A stretch of 53,305 bases of DNA from the NCBI GenBank assembly GCA_000697335.1, contig JNEM01014120.1, positions 1 to 53,305 of the forward strand. Direction: 5' to 3'. Position numbers and translations under genes: made by a program. Source of the DNA: Conidiobolus incongruus B7586. Its lineage: Eukaryota; Entomophthoromycota; Entomophthoromycetes; Entomophthorales; Conidiobolaceae. Under the pieces are notes generated by a model that was given only the letters and a program-made list of their open reading frames with translations, was not told the DNA's origin and did no database searches. Shown here in pieces: positions 10,518 through 22,753 of this stretch (within the stretch, counting starts at the first letter, position 1; each line of letters begins with the position of its first letter).

Positions 10518-12636
10518 TTAACATACCGATCTCAATTTAATATTACTTAAATGAACTCTTAAACTCAATCTAAATTACAATTATTAATACAATTTTTTTT
10601 CTATATTATATAATTTTATATTATTTACCTATTTTCAAAAAAGTAACCTGAACACTCTTTAACCTTAGCTAACCAAGCTTTACTACCTTGATAGTTCTTG
10701 TTAGCAAAATCCACGCACGCTAATTCATAGTAAGAAAATGGTAAAATATAATAATTTAATTTTAATTTCTTTTTAAATTGTTGGATTTTCACAAGGTTTT
10801 CGATAGCTGCTTCATAATTGTTGAGTTCTAATTCAATAATTCCTAATATATAGTAACACATAGCTTCAGCTTCGAAGTGCGTATTGTTGGGCATTTGCAG
10901 TACGGTATCCAGTGCTTTTTGTGCCTGTAGTTTGCATTTTTCGAGATTTTCAATTGACATGGCACTGAAGCCGTTCCATAGTGCAATTATCTCTAGCCCT
11001 GGTAGAATCATATTATGAGGGAAATTGTCGAGAAAATGTTTAGTCTTTTCCGTTGCAAAAGCTTCCACAGCGATGACTTTACCACCGAACTTGCGACTGG
11101 TGACGGATTCCATTTTTTGTAGCATCGCCTGGCAGTTTTCCATATCACCTAATTCGTAGTGGCATACTGCCTGCAGATAGGTAAAGATAGAGGGTGACCA
11201 GTATTCCCTATTGGCTAAATCTTCAAATAATTGACATGCGGATTCCCATTCAAGCGCAAATGTATGGTTGAAACTAAGTTCATAATTGGACATGGATGTC
11301 AGTTCAACCCAAGCGCCTTTGCTGTCAGCAATAGATTGGTAATGCTTGTTGGATTTCTCCAATTCGCGGAGTGCGCGATCTCTGCGACCCTGCACGAGAG
11401 AGAAGAAGAATCCATTAGGATATTTGGTGATGGCTGGAGTAAGGAACGGTTCCATCTCAATAATATTTTGAGGTACCGAGAAAGTTGGACAAAATGAGAC
11501 GTATAGGGTATGTATCACAGATCCTCTATAAAGCTGAAGTTAGAAAAATTAATCAAATACAATTTGATGATGGCATACTGAAAGTGTGCTAATACGGTTA
11601 GAAGACCATCCATATCGATACTTTTTTGTATGTAGGAGAACCCCTTAGCAGGATCAACTTTACCTGTGATCGCACCAATAAGTGCTGCAATTTTGGGAGG
11701 CAGCATTGAGATGATGACATTAATTGTACCAATGCCAAAATAATAACCTGATAGTGAGTGCTTATCGTATGGAGGCTTCTCCCCAGCTTCTGTGTAAGCG
11801 TCGATATATTTATCAAGGGAGTGATAAACCGAAAACCCTGAATTAATAACAAAGTTAGCTCACATTAAAATAATTGTTGAATTGAAAAAAATTACCTTGA
11901 TGCAGATTGATCACTGCCTTCATATAATACGTCCAGCTTTCCAATAAAAGTTGTAAATTGGCAATTAACAAGCTGCACTCAGCTTTGGCAATTTGGGCTC
12001 GAAATTCGAGAGGTGAGATCTTTGGCAAGTTTAAGGAATTGGAGCTGGAAGTCGACTTAGTCTCTGCCTTGGACGAAAACCAACTCCCAAAAGCCTTGGA
12101 AATCGATCCCATCATAGTATTACCTTCTATCTGATGAATGTGATCAATAGTTTGTTGCGCCAAAGTATGTGCGTGGGTCAAAGCGTCAATCGCATGGTTA
12201 ATATGCTCTTCCTGAAGAGTCAAACCAGCTAAACCACCCCTTTAGAAATTACAAATTTGGAGCTCTGAAGCTATATTACCTTTAAATAGGCACGTAGCAC
12301 CGTAACATAAAGCGTATAAAAAATCGGTGTCTTTTTTGGAATAGAAAACTTCTTGAGCTTGATCAAATTGGTTTTTAAAAAATAATTCGACCTAATTAAA
12401 TATTTATCAATTTTAAATATACACTTATATATTTTAATTTATTACTCCTTCAAAAGCTGCTTGGTCTAAAAATTTTCAATTAGTTCAATTTAAATTATCA
12501 TTTTGAAAATTATTTTACCATTAGCTTCGATTTGTTCAATAGTTGAATGATAATCCAAAAGAAATCCTTGTGAATTCACCAGCGTAGAAGAAGTTGATCC
12601 ATCCTCAATTTTAGAATTATTAGGCTTAAATTTCAT
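10518..12636 (-). CDS. IML2: Iml2/TTC39-like TPR protein, 7 exons
   Basis: Member of the fungal Iml2 / animal TTC39 family. Yeast Iml2 is linked to lipid droplets and clearance of protein inclusions. Exons on the minus strand: 12636-12519, 12465-12446, 12391-12280, 12228-11896, 11837-11561, 11525-10629, 10569-10518; total 602 aa, the usual TTC39 size. Recognisable stretches: VELFFKNQFDQA near residue 47; the family core GYYFGIGTINVIISMLPPKIAALIG (residues about 225-250, quoted in part here: INVIISMLPP); ITKYPNGFFF; and C-terminal tetratricopeptide-like repeats ending GYFFENRLSLRVH. Exon 2 is only 20 nt and intron 5 only 35 nt. The last exon is needed because homologues continue past ENR. All junctions are GT-AG and keep frame. 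The intron before exon 4 runs 12229-12279, ending TTTAG. The function is by family, not shown here. Confidence 0.92.
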
Positions 12637-15070
12637 ATTAATTTCTTTTTATCTATATTAATTTATTGATTAAATAATTAATAAATTATATTATTGTACT
12701 ATTATATTATTATATTTAAATTGAGTATTAAAGTTAGTTGATCAAGGGATTAAATTAAATGTGTTACTATTTTTTATAATCGGAATGGGAATTTGGATTG
12801 TGGGTTACTTTTTAGTGGAAGATTGTAGTTAGACTTGGTTTTTCGTAATCTTTAAAATTATGTTATAAAGTGATTAAACTTGTCAGATTTGAAGTTTCAA
12901 TCTAATCACCTTAAAGTCATCAGAATTTTGGCTGATTTTAATTTATCAAATTTACGGTTCTTTTAATTTATTTGCAGAATCCTTTTTCATGCCATCAAAA
13001 ATGCTTGAAGAATAGCTTCTATTCAGATGATACTTTTATTTGTATATCAGTATAACTTATTTCTTAATGTAAATATAAGCAGATTATAGGATTTTTGTAA
13101 TAAAAATTAATTATCAATTATTTGAAATATTTGAGAGGAAATTCAATTTATCTTCAGCATCTTGATATAATTTTTAATTCTAGTCACCACTAATTGGATT
13201 CAGATGTTTCAGTGCAGTTTCAATTAATTACACAAATAATCATTTTAATTCACTTATTAAAGTAAGATATTTCAATTGAAAATAAAATGAACATCTATGT
13301 GAACGGTTTTAATTATAATAATATGGTTTATATTTTTATATATAATATTAACATTAGCCAAATATTGTTGATAATGGACTATTCTATGAACTATACTGTT
13401 TAGAATTAAAATATCAAAGGATTTTTTGAATTAATAAAAACAAATTGGTAATTTCACACTATTAAAATTCGAATAATTAAATAATTTGATTCATTTTTTA
13501 ATATATTAAAATTTATTAATTTATTATTTGGTCGTTAATTTTACAGTTAATAATTGAATAAATTTCATTAATTTTCATTGAAACGAATAACGTATACTTG
13601 TATTGATAATAAGTCAATGAAAATAATATATGCATTATATTAAAATTACTAACCTTTGGAAAGTATTAATACTATTTATATAGTAACTAGAGATTTCAAC
13701 AATAAATAATAGCAATTAAATATTAAAACATTTAAATATTGTAGTCATTTAATGAAGACGTAGAGAATATTACTATAATGGATTATATTGGTATTTTATA
13801 GGAATTTAATGTTTATTTTGTTACAGTTTTAATATGAAGTATGAGATAAAAGAAAATATTTTACATTTTTAATCAATTAATAATTAAATATTTTGTAATA
13901 TTGTAAATAATATTAACTTGAAAATTTTATCATATATACTTAGGTGTAGTATTATTAATTTATCGAATATTGATTTGCATCGTTTGAAATATAAATTTAT
14001 TAACTGTTGTAAAAATAAAATATTCTACCATTGTGTTTTGAAAATTAAATTATCATAATTCAATTAATTTTATAATACTTTGTTATTTATCAAAAGAGTA
14101 TATACCTTGAAATTCCGAATATAATCGCGAATTACCAAATCGATATTAATGAATTAATTATTCATATTTGATAGCATGATAATTCCAAGGATGTTGATAT
14201 ATTCAAAAGATAACAAAAAATATTACTTTAATACAAATCTAATAAAATCAATGTAGTTATTCAAAATATTTAGTTTTAATAAATATTAATTATAATTTGA
14301 TGAAAATTTTTAAGTATTTGAAATAGAGATAATTACCAATTATAAAATATTATATTGAGTAAATTATTGAGACTTAAAGGTGTAAATATTTCTATTACAT
14401 AATTAACTTTATAGCAACTCTGAATTTTTTTATTATGTAAATTAAATTTAATGCAAATAATATAGTTTTTTCATTACAATATTTTGACATACTAAAACTG
14501 TGAAATTTATATTAAAATTAAATTCTATATATTTGAACTATATCATATTAATGCTATAATTTAGAAAAAAATTATATACCTTGAATCTAATTTTATCATG
14601 AATATTTATAAAATTTAAAATTCACCAATTAATGTTCAATATTTTAGTTGCATATTTAATATGCAATATATTAGTGAGTGAATTAAATATTGATAATATT
14701 GTCAAAATACTATTTAAATTTTGGAAAACTAATTATGATTTTTGAAATAGTTTTATATTAGATATTGCTTTTAAATTATTATATAGTGCTATTCAAATGT
14801 AATAAAAAAGAATGTAGATTCTTAACTATATATTAAAAGAGTTTAAGGAGAATAATAAAAATAATAAAAGAAATAATTTGATATTGTAATAATACGTGAA
14901 TGTATAGAAATATGATGAAATAGATGATAAAAAAGTACAAATATTGATCAAATAAAAACTTATATAAATTGTTATTTAGTGGAATTTGAAAATAAAGAAG
15001 AAAGCATACTGAAGATGTTGAACAATTTTAATTCACATGATTGTAAATCAATGCTGTCAACCGATAATAT
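12637..15070. other. AT-rich intergenic DNA
   Basis: Upstream of the Iml2-like gene. Slightly more complex sequence between 12750 and 13050 may hold its promoter; no motif is recognised. Otherwise nothing. Confidence 0.6.
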
Positions 15071-15152
15071 GGACAGATGGCCGAGTGGTCTAAGGCGCCA
15101 CGTTAAGGCCGTGGTCTCTTCGGAGGCGAGAGTTCGAACCTCTCTCTGTTCA
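15071..15152 (+). tRNA. tRNA-Leu (anticodon AAG)
   Basis: A complete 82-nt class II tRNA. The acceptor stem pairs GGACAGA with TCTGTTC (one G-T pair), followed by discriminator A. The D-arm begins GCCGAGTGG (box A). The anticodon stem CCACG/CGTGG encloses TTAAGGC, anticodon AAG. A long variable arm (TCTCTTCGGAGGC) is typical of Leu. The T-arm is GAGAG-TTCGAAC-CTCTC (box B). No intron. CCA is not encoded. A34 is expected to become inosine and read CTN codons. Confidence 0.98.
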
Positions 15153-15159
15153 TCTTACA

Positions 15160-15165
15160 TTTTTT
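15160..15165 (+). terminator. Pol III terminator
   Basis: A run of six T begins eight bases after the tRNA end. Confidence 0.85.
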
Positions 15166-15899
15166 GAAATCAAATTAATTTTATATCTATTCTTTAATAA
15201 TTTTTACAACATCAATTTATCAAAAAAAATTTTTTCTAATATTATTTGATTTATAATTATCTAGTATCAAATTTAAAATAATAAACTACATTATTTTATT
15301 AATAACTTTAATTTCTCTATTCTAAAAACGGTTGTATACTTTAAATTGAACTCAAAGTATTTGCCATTTATATAACTTCAAAATTAATGTTATAATAATT
15401 TAAATTACTTTCAAACTCAATCAACATAATAAAAAACCTCGAATTTATTTTAATTTTATAGTAATATATTTTTATTCAAATTTTTATATAAGGGTAAATA
15501 TTTTTTTCTATTTTCTCCGTGTCAATTCTAATATTTGAATTAATTAATATTCTATTACGTTCTAAGCCGAATCTTTTACATTAAAGCATTCAATAACCTA
15601 TAATAAAGTTTGGATCTGAAATTTAATTTAAATGCTTAAGTGCTAAAATATTATAAAAAATTGATTAATACATATTATAATTATTCTCTACTTAAGCTGT
15701 TGAAAAAGCAAATTTTTAAGAACAGTTACAAGAAATATATATCTTCCAAAAATTTCTTATTATTTTGCCTATTTTTTGCTCGAATATATTACAAATATAA
15801 TTTTTTGGGTTTTGAAATTGAAACTGATATAAAAATATTGATTAATATAGGAGAGGAATTAACAACATTCAAACATTAATTTAATCAGAGTATATTATA
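15166..15899. other. AT-rich spacer
   Basis: Contains a 79-codon open frame at 15640-15879 rich in Lys, Ile, Tyr and Asn codons; this composition is what random AT-rich DNA gives, so I do not call it a gene. Confidence 0.6.
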
Positions 15900-17799
15900 T
15901 AAACCAATGATGAATATGATTAAATAATTGATGATTAATTATTATAATATTTTCATTTTCATTAATATAATAATTTTTTAATAAGATAAAAATTTGTTTG
16001 TAACTTGATATATGACAGTTAATACCAAAATTATATTGTTAAAATATTTCATTTATAAAATATTAAAATTCAAAACAAAAATAATGATAAAATAAATATA
16101 TTAATAATAATTGATTACTTTAAAACTAATAATCTATTAAACCAAGTAACAAATTCATAAAAATTTAATTTTTAAAAACCTATGGCCTTAATTAAATTAT
16201 AATCATAAAAATTATTACAAATATTAAGATTATTTTTAAAAAATTATATTGAAAAAGTTTTTGAAATATTATATTTTTAATTATTAATTTATTTCAAATA
16301 AATATTAAATTTAAAATTTATATTAAAAATAATTTTAAATTAAATCTCATATTTAATATCATTTTATATTTTAAATAATAGGAATTTTTTGTAATTTAAA
16401 ATAAATAAACATTTGGATATAAAATATATAGAAATAAATATATATTATAAATTTAATAGTTTTTTTATTATTAATAACTTTTTTTATACTTTTAGTAAAC
16501 TTCTAATATTTAAAAAAAGTTATTTTTATTAAAGACTAAAATTTGATATTTTACAAATTAATTAAATTTTCCTATAGAAATTTTCTTTTTTGTAAGCTGG
16601 TTTTTTAATTACCTAAAGCAATTATAATCATATAGGTTATAATTTAAAAAATATACTAGATGTAGTAGTTTTTTCCAGTTATTTTTAATTAGAAAATTAT
16701 ATATAACTTTAAATTTATATATTTTTCAATTATTATCTAAAATAATAAATCTTTTTAAATTATATTAAAAACACTAATCAAAAATAATTTTATTTAAAAA
16801 AACAATACAAAACTTATTATTAATTGATTTTTTTTAAAAACTAAATCAAAGTAGCATATACTATTATAATTTATTATTATAATAATTAACATTTGTTTAT
16901 TAGCAAAATATTTATTTAAAAAGATTTATAAAAAGGGTTAATTTAACTTAATTTAACACTTTGATTAGTGTTTTAATAAAAGATTATATAAAGGGATTTA
17001 AGATTCATTAATTACAATTATTTATTATAAAAGCTTAAGTTTTTAATAATAATTTAGTAAGTTTTATTTAATAATAACTATTTTAGCTTTTTGTCACAAA
17101 TTAATAATAATTCTTAAAATTCCTATAAATTATAATATAACTTATTCTTCTATAAATAATTTGACAATATAATCTTCTATGGTTAGAGGATTTTAGTGTA
17201 GTTAGTCTATTAATAAGCTTTTCCTGGTTTAACTTTCTTTGTGTTTTAACTTAACTCAAGTAGTTTAATAAATCTAATAATAATCCAATATATTTTTTTA
17301 AATTTTGATTAAATTATAAAGTATTTATTTTATATTTTTATTTATTAATTTGAGTTTATATTTTAATATATATAAAATACTTGTAAAACTAATATTAAAA
17401 TGTTTAGATAGTTTTTTAACTAAAATAAAAAGGTTTTTTTAATATATTTTTTTATTTTATTAGTAATTAAAAAATAATAATTAAAATGAATTTTTTAAAT
17501 TTTAATAAGTGTTAAATAATTTTTTTTAACTTTAAAGTAATTTAATTAATAATAAATAGTTAATTTAAATAATACTTTTTTATTAAAAGCTACTTTTAAA
17601 TTTTAATTAATTTTAGAGAGTTTATGGTTAAATTTTACTAATACTAAAATAAAAGACTTTGATAATTATTATTTAGTTTAAACATAATTAAATTAAACAA
17701 CCAATATTAAAAAATTAATTTTTTAATCAAAAAAAATTATAAAAAATATATATATATATATATAATTTGCTATTTATTTTTATGTATATTGTTTTTTTA
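15900..17799. other. Hyper-AT, C-poor block
   Basis: The A+T content rises above that of the rest of the window and C almost disappears on the plus strand over many 60-base lines. It ends at a copy of the dispersed repeat. It may be the eroded body of an element whose right end is that repeat, but no coding trace remains and no left end is found. Confidence 0.4.
17747..17766. repeat. (AT)n microsatellite
   Basis: About ten AT units in the right part of the hyper-AT block. Confidence 0.85.
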
Positions 17800-17865
17800 A
17801 AACTAATAATATATTTGAAAAATCAGAAATTAAAAAATTTCCCATTTTTTTAAATTTAAGGTAAT
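17800..17865. repeat. Dispersed repeat, copy 2
   Basis: Partner of bases 1-66, about 90% identical, same orientation. Both copies lose similarity just after GGTAAT. Confidence 0.75.
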
Positions 17866-20612
17866 AAATTTAATATATAACAAGAATTCAGATTAATTAA
17901 ATCTATTAAGAGTTATAATCTAATAATAATATTAAGATTTTGAATTATATATCCAAATGAATATTTTTCCTTTAGTTAATAAATTCATTTATATATATTA
18001 TCAAAGAAATATCTATATTTTTGTTTATATTAATATATTATATTATATATTCCAGAATTATTTATATATTTTTTAATATATATAAAATTAAAAACTTTAA
18101 TAATTATTATCAAGTTATTATTTCATAATAATATATAATGGTAAAAATAAAATATTTTTTAAAGTATCCTAAATCTGAACAATTTAATAATTTGACAATA
18201 TATATATATATAATATAAACTTATTTAAAAATCACAAACTCTTTTTTTAGATATATTCAAATTAATATATATAATATTATCCATTATTATTGGGATCTTT
18301 ATAAAAAAATCAATTGAATTATCTAAATTGATTTTGAACTATAATTCAAATAATACATAATTATTGTGTTAATTTAAAATCATAAAACAAATTATTTTAT
18401 TAGACAAATATATCTAATATATTAAATTATGATAATATATTAAGATTATCTCTCAATGAAAATTTTAATAATTTTTTTTTCAAATTGTAATGATATTAAT
18501 GATGAATTGATATCCGATAGACTTTAATCCATTTGATATTATGAGTAACTATAACTATATCAGGTTTGGAAGATATTACAAAGGCATAAAATATAGAATA
18601 GTTCTTATAAATCTATGCATAGATTTATATTATAGATAAATCCCAATAAATCATTTTGTTGTATTTTGATAATTTTCATACTTTAGCTAATTAATTCGAG
18701 GAGCTTAAACTAATAGTGAATTTATGTTTTGAATATGTATCTAATGGTAAAAACCATAAATAATAATCTATTTGATTATTTTGAACTGTATTTGTAATTG
18801 TAATATGATAGTGTTGTTCCTATATTAATTAAAATAAAGTTCTTTAGAATACAAAACATTTCGAATTAAAATTTAACGTTTAAATCAGTTGGTTGATTGA
18901 CATATAAACCAAGGTTTCGTGTTTGACAGATGCTACACACTAAGTATTTTAGTAAATAATACTAATTAATGTTATCAAATAAATGTTCTCACAGTCTCAA
19001 TAATTGAACTCATTCAATTCTTCAAAATCATTCATCTCTATATTCACAAAAGAATCCACTAAATAAATTCGTCATAATAGCAGCCATATTTCAACTAATT
19101 AATATTATTCTAGAAATAGATAATTCCGAAAAACCTAAATATTGTTTAATTATCACAATTGGGAACTGATTATAAAATTAATTGGATTTAATAATTTAAC
19201 ATTAGAATTCTCATAGTTTGTTCAAATATTGTTATTAGTTGGGTTAAGTGAACAGAATTACGTTTAAAAATTAAACATTATTACATTGTAGTTAAATTAT
19301 TTTAGAGCGTATTTTAATATAAAAATTTCAATAAAAGTAACTATTATCAAATAAAAGAATTGATATAACTTCATAATTCCGCATGCAAAGAGTGAATTTT
19401 ATGGAGTATTACCTGATTAGAAAATTTTTTAAGATAAATTATCATTAATACTTTTTTATATTCATAAATATTGGATATTAAAGAACAGAATCTCGATTTA
19501 ATTTCTCCCAATTAAATATTAATTAATATTAAAAATATTATTTATAACAGTAATAATTTTTAAGATATTTGAATAAAAATCATAAAGTATTTTAGAATAT
19601 TAATTAAAAAAATCAATATTAATAATTAATATGGAATCTTTATTAGATATTAAAACAATATCAAATTATGATATTTTGGGTTATAATTAAGTTTTTAATA
19701 CAAGTTATTAAACTCATTTTAATTGTTGGGTGTTTAATTTAGTTTTATAATAAATTTTGATTTAATATGCATGGCTATTTTAGCGAATTATATTCAACCT
19801 TTTATTGATTAATCATGTATTTCAACGAAATATAAATTCAATTATAAATTAAATAAAAATGATAAATTACCAGAATGAATAATTTGAGAACTTAAAATGT
19901 TATAATATAAATTAATTTTTAAAATATTTTGAATTATTCCCAAGAAAAAGAATCATAATTTGATTTCAATATACAATTGAAATATAATAAATTGATTTTG
20001 TTATATTTGCCCTTAAAATATCCAAATTTTCAAATGCCAAGAAAGTTGAATGTTGAGTTATACAAGGCGTTTCAACTATTGAATATGACTAAAATGCAAC
20101 GTCTACTAATCTTGTATTAAAAATTTAGTTACTGATATAATGCCAATTATTCAGACTAATCAATGCTCACAATAATGTGAAAGAATAAGAGGTGAATGTT
20201 CAATAGAGTTAAAATTTTGGAAGTTTAACTAGTTTAAAATATTGATTATAAAATTTGATACTATGTGACCTTTGAATTTTAAAATTCCATAAATAATCCA
20301 TTAAAATATTAATTATTAAGAATTAAAAGTATCCAAATTTAATAATCGAGACTCTCAATCCAAGTACTAATTATCTTTTAACTCAGTTAAATCAATTTAA
20401 CATCAGGAATTATTACTTATATAACGTTACTATTATAAATAAAATACAAAATATAACGCATACATTCAAGTATAAAATATGAAATGAAAATTTATACAAA
20501 AATTTTGATAATATAAGTTAATATATTAATTTATGAATTAAATCGATTTTTGGGTACACATAATGTTGGATTAGATATAAAATTCCTAATTTAATTAATA
20601 ATTGAAAATTTT
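17866..20612. other. AT-rich intergenic DNA
   Basis: Some moderately complex DNA near 18880-19130 and 20040-20160, with no open frame or motif that I can support. Confidence 0.55.
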
Positions 20613-20668
20613 GCTTGTCTACCATATCTCGGGCCAAGGAAAGCTCTCCCCGCTCTTAGAATCCCGAA
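20613..20668. other. Short G+C-rich island
   Basis: A 56-base island (CTCGGGCCAAGG, CTCTCCCCGCTC) in an otherwise AT-rich spacer. At least two plus-strand frames are open through it. It shares ATATCTCGGGC with the minus strand of the element at 50805. It could be a relic exon, a binding cluster or part of a small RNA; I cannot decide. Confidence 0.35.
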
Positions 20669-21783
20669 TATATATATTATATTGTGAATTTATCATTATG
20701 TAGCCACTAGTATCATTATATAATAAATTTAATTATATTAGTTATGGAATAGTCCAAGAAATGAATTCGGACCAATTTTAATATCTATAATTAGTAAATT
20801 GATAAGTCATTAAATATAAATAATATTTGATATTATTTAAAATTTTTTTAAAAAAAATTCAACAATTTTAATTTTTATAATATGATTATTTTAAAATATT
20901 TTTATTTAATTATAAAAAATATAAAGAAATATATAGATGATATTATCCTTATCATATCTCCTCTTATTATCATTAAGAATTAATTGACAACTTATTAATT
21001 TTATTGATCCACTTATTAACCAAGAAATCGTTGAAAAAATGCTGGTTAATGAATTTGAGGAAGATGTTGGAGAATAAGTTTGAATAAATAATAGAAAGAT
21101 TTCGGGATGTATGTAGTGAATATGTTTTATTAAAATATTGCCAATTTACAGATTAAAAGAATTATAAATGCTTGTAGATTACATATATCCAATTAAACAG
21201 TAGCTGAATCAACCAAATACCATCAGAATTTTTCAGCAAAGAAACAAAAAACTACCGAAATACAGGGTCAAAAAAAATCTAATTGTAACCAAGTTAAACC
21301 AGTGCAACGAATCAAAAAATGAAAATAATATGCATGAATTGAGTCTGTGATACTTGGATGCGGAGAGGCATAACATAAGATAAATCTTTGCAACAGAATT
21401 CTAAAATTAATTTTAGATGGCTTGATTCATTATGCGGCGGTTTAAAATTAAGAACCAGAAATTGTTAAACTTTGAAATATTAATAGAAAGATATTTTCAT
21501 CATTAGAGGTGATTTATTATATATTGATTAGTAAATTACAAGGCTTTCATCATTAGTAGTAGAGGACATTATATTCACATTATATTAATTATTATTTAGA
21601 GGAGGAGAGTGTGTCTAATTTAGTATCAAAAATGTTGTGATTAAATTTGATAAATGATGGATGGATTTCGCTGGTGGATTTGAAGTATGATCAGAGTGGA
21701 AGCTATCAAGTGGATGATGTGATTGCTCTGACGCAAACACGATCCGAACCAAACAGACGCGACTAGATAATGTGATGCGTCGT
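20669..21783. other. 3' flank of member B
   Basis: The 120 bases just after the stop of B (about 21655-21783) are unusually G+C-rich for non-coding DNA and hold a roughly 47-codon open frame on the minus strand in another phase. Further out it is AT-rich with no clear feature. Confidence 0.45.
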
Positions 21784-22182
21784 TTAACTCAAGTTTTGGA
21801 TGCGTTTGGGTGTTAGTGACATCTTGAGGGTTAGCGCTCTCGTGTCATCGACCATGCCAAAGCCATTCTCAATCACATGATCGAAGTCGCCAGAGGACTC
21901 CATTGCCCTCACATGAAATCCTTTGCGATGTGTGGTCATCTGCTCCTGGTAATTGGCAGCAGGAGAGTTGGAGTACTGTGTCAGATCAAAAGCAGACTGA
22001 CTCGCCTTTTTATTATGACCAAATCCGCCAAACTTTTTAAAGTGGCGAGCGATACTCTTGGCGATGCTCTTAGAAGAGGACACGAACGAGAAACTAGATT
22101 TAGAAGAAGACACTGAGGAGTGGGTGGGTGATATTTGAAGAGGTAAATGCACCGAGCTTGCAGACGTTAGAGAAGCAGCCAT
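21784..22182 (-). CDS. Small paralogue family, member B (132 aa, intronless)
   Basis: Function unknown. The most divergent family member with A. It starts MAASLTSASS and is very Ser-rich to residue 38. The N-terminal block is KSIAKSIARHFKKFGGFG, followed by a Gln/Asn/Ser linker. The C-terminal block begins HRKGFHVRA (His replaces the Tyr of the others), then DFDHVIENGFG and TLKMSLTPKRIQN. All spacing between these motifs is identical to the other five. No signal peptide or membrane segment. The ATG at 22182 lies 50 bp downstream of a TATA box. Codon use is G+C-rich compared with C-F. It is 12.8 kb from A and 12.8 kb from C. Probably an older copy than the C-F set. Confidence 0.82.
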   Translation of the reverse strand: MAASLTSASSVHLPLQISPTHSSVSSSKSSFSFVSSSKSIAKSIARHFKKFGGFGHNKKASQSAFDLTQYSNSPAANYQEQMTTHRKGFHVRAMESSGDFDHVIENGFGMVDDTRALTLKMSLTPKRIQNLS

Positions 22183-22231
22183 ATTAAAGTCTATTAGAAA
22201 AAATATTTAAGTAATTTGGGAGGTTTTAAGG

Positions 22232-22239
22232 TATTTATA
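22232..22239 (-). promoter_or_regulatory. TATA box of member B
   Basis: TATAAATA on the minus strand, 50 bp upstream of the ATG. Confidence 0.75.
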
Positions 22240-22489
22240 TTCCATTTCTTATCATTTACAAGTAATTCAAAAAGTCAAGTCGTACAATTAATATTTGGAA
22301 ATTATACTCTTTTTGATTTTTTCACATCATTTTAATTCTACCTTGAAATATAATTAAATATTATAGAATATTCGTGTATCTTTCGGATACTTATTATTAG
22401 TACTTCTTTCATCAACTAAAGTAATTATCGGTGATCATATCCATTAAATATAACTCGATAACAAACGCTTCATTATTGAAATCTTTAAA

Positions 22490-22753
22490 ATGACCAGCAA
22501 CGAAGATGATATCATTTAGGAGAAATACAGGAAGCCACGCTACCAAATAATGAATTTCCTCCAATTACACACTCTCAAACCAAAAGGGAAAAAGATTAAG
22601 TCACGAGTTGAAGAACCAAAAATTAACACAACTTTCATTTTCAATGATACAGAATATGTTAAATAATACAACGCTTTGAATCAAATTCTGACAATTCTTG
22701 ATGATTTAAAGTTGGCGTTTTATAAAATTATCATCCATTCATTCTGTGATTGA
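22490..22753 (+). pseudogene. Coding-like remnant, unidentified, 88 codons
   Basis: From ATG 22490 to TGA 22753 one frame reads as a plausible protein (YRKPRYQIMNFLQL, LKPKGKKIKSRVEEPK, then FIFNDTEY) with non-random codons, but it contains a TAG at codon 10 and a TAA at codon 60. The TAG sits in ATTTAG followed by GAG, so it may instead be a 3' splice site, with the exon starting at 22520. No known gene in the window uses TAG or TAA as sense, so a changed code is ruled out. It lies divergently 300 bp from B. Either a decayed gene or an exon of an intron-containing gene whose other exons I cannot find. Confidence 0.35.

Noticed and set aside
14979-15167. 62-codon frame running through the tRNA
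   Set aside because: It is an artefact of the tRNA gene sequence.
15640-15879. 79-codon open frame
   Set aside because: Lys/Ile/Tyr/Asn composition of random AT-rich DNA, no ATG at its head.
21349-21375. TACTTGGATG.GGAGA resembles the 3' part of 5S rRNA
   Set aside because: Only about 15 bases match; the rest of a 5S gene is absent, and similar ATACTTGGAT strings occur elsewhere in the spacers.
22490-22753. UAG/UAA read as sense (ciliate-like code)
   Set aside because: IML1 (1651 codons), Iml2, VAMP7 and FKBP25 contain no in-frame TAA or TAG, and three of these four end in TAA where homologues end.
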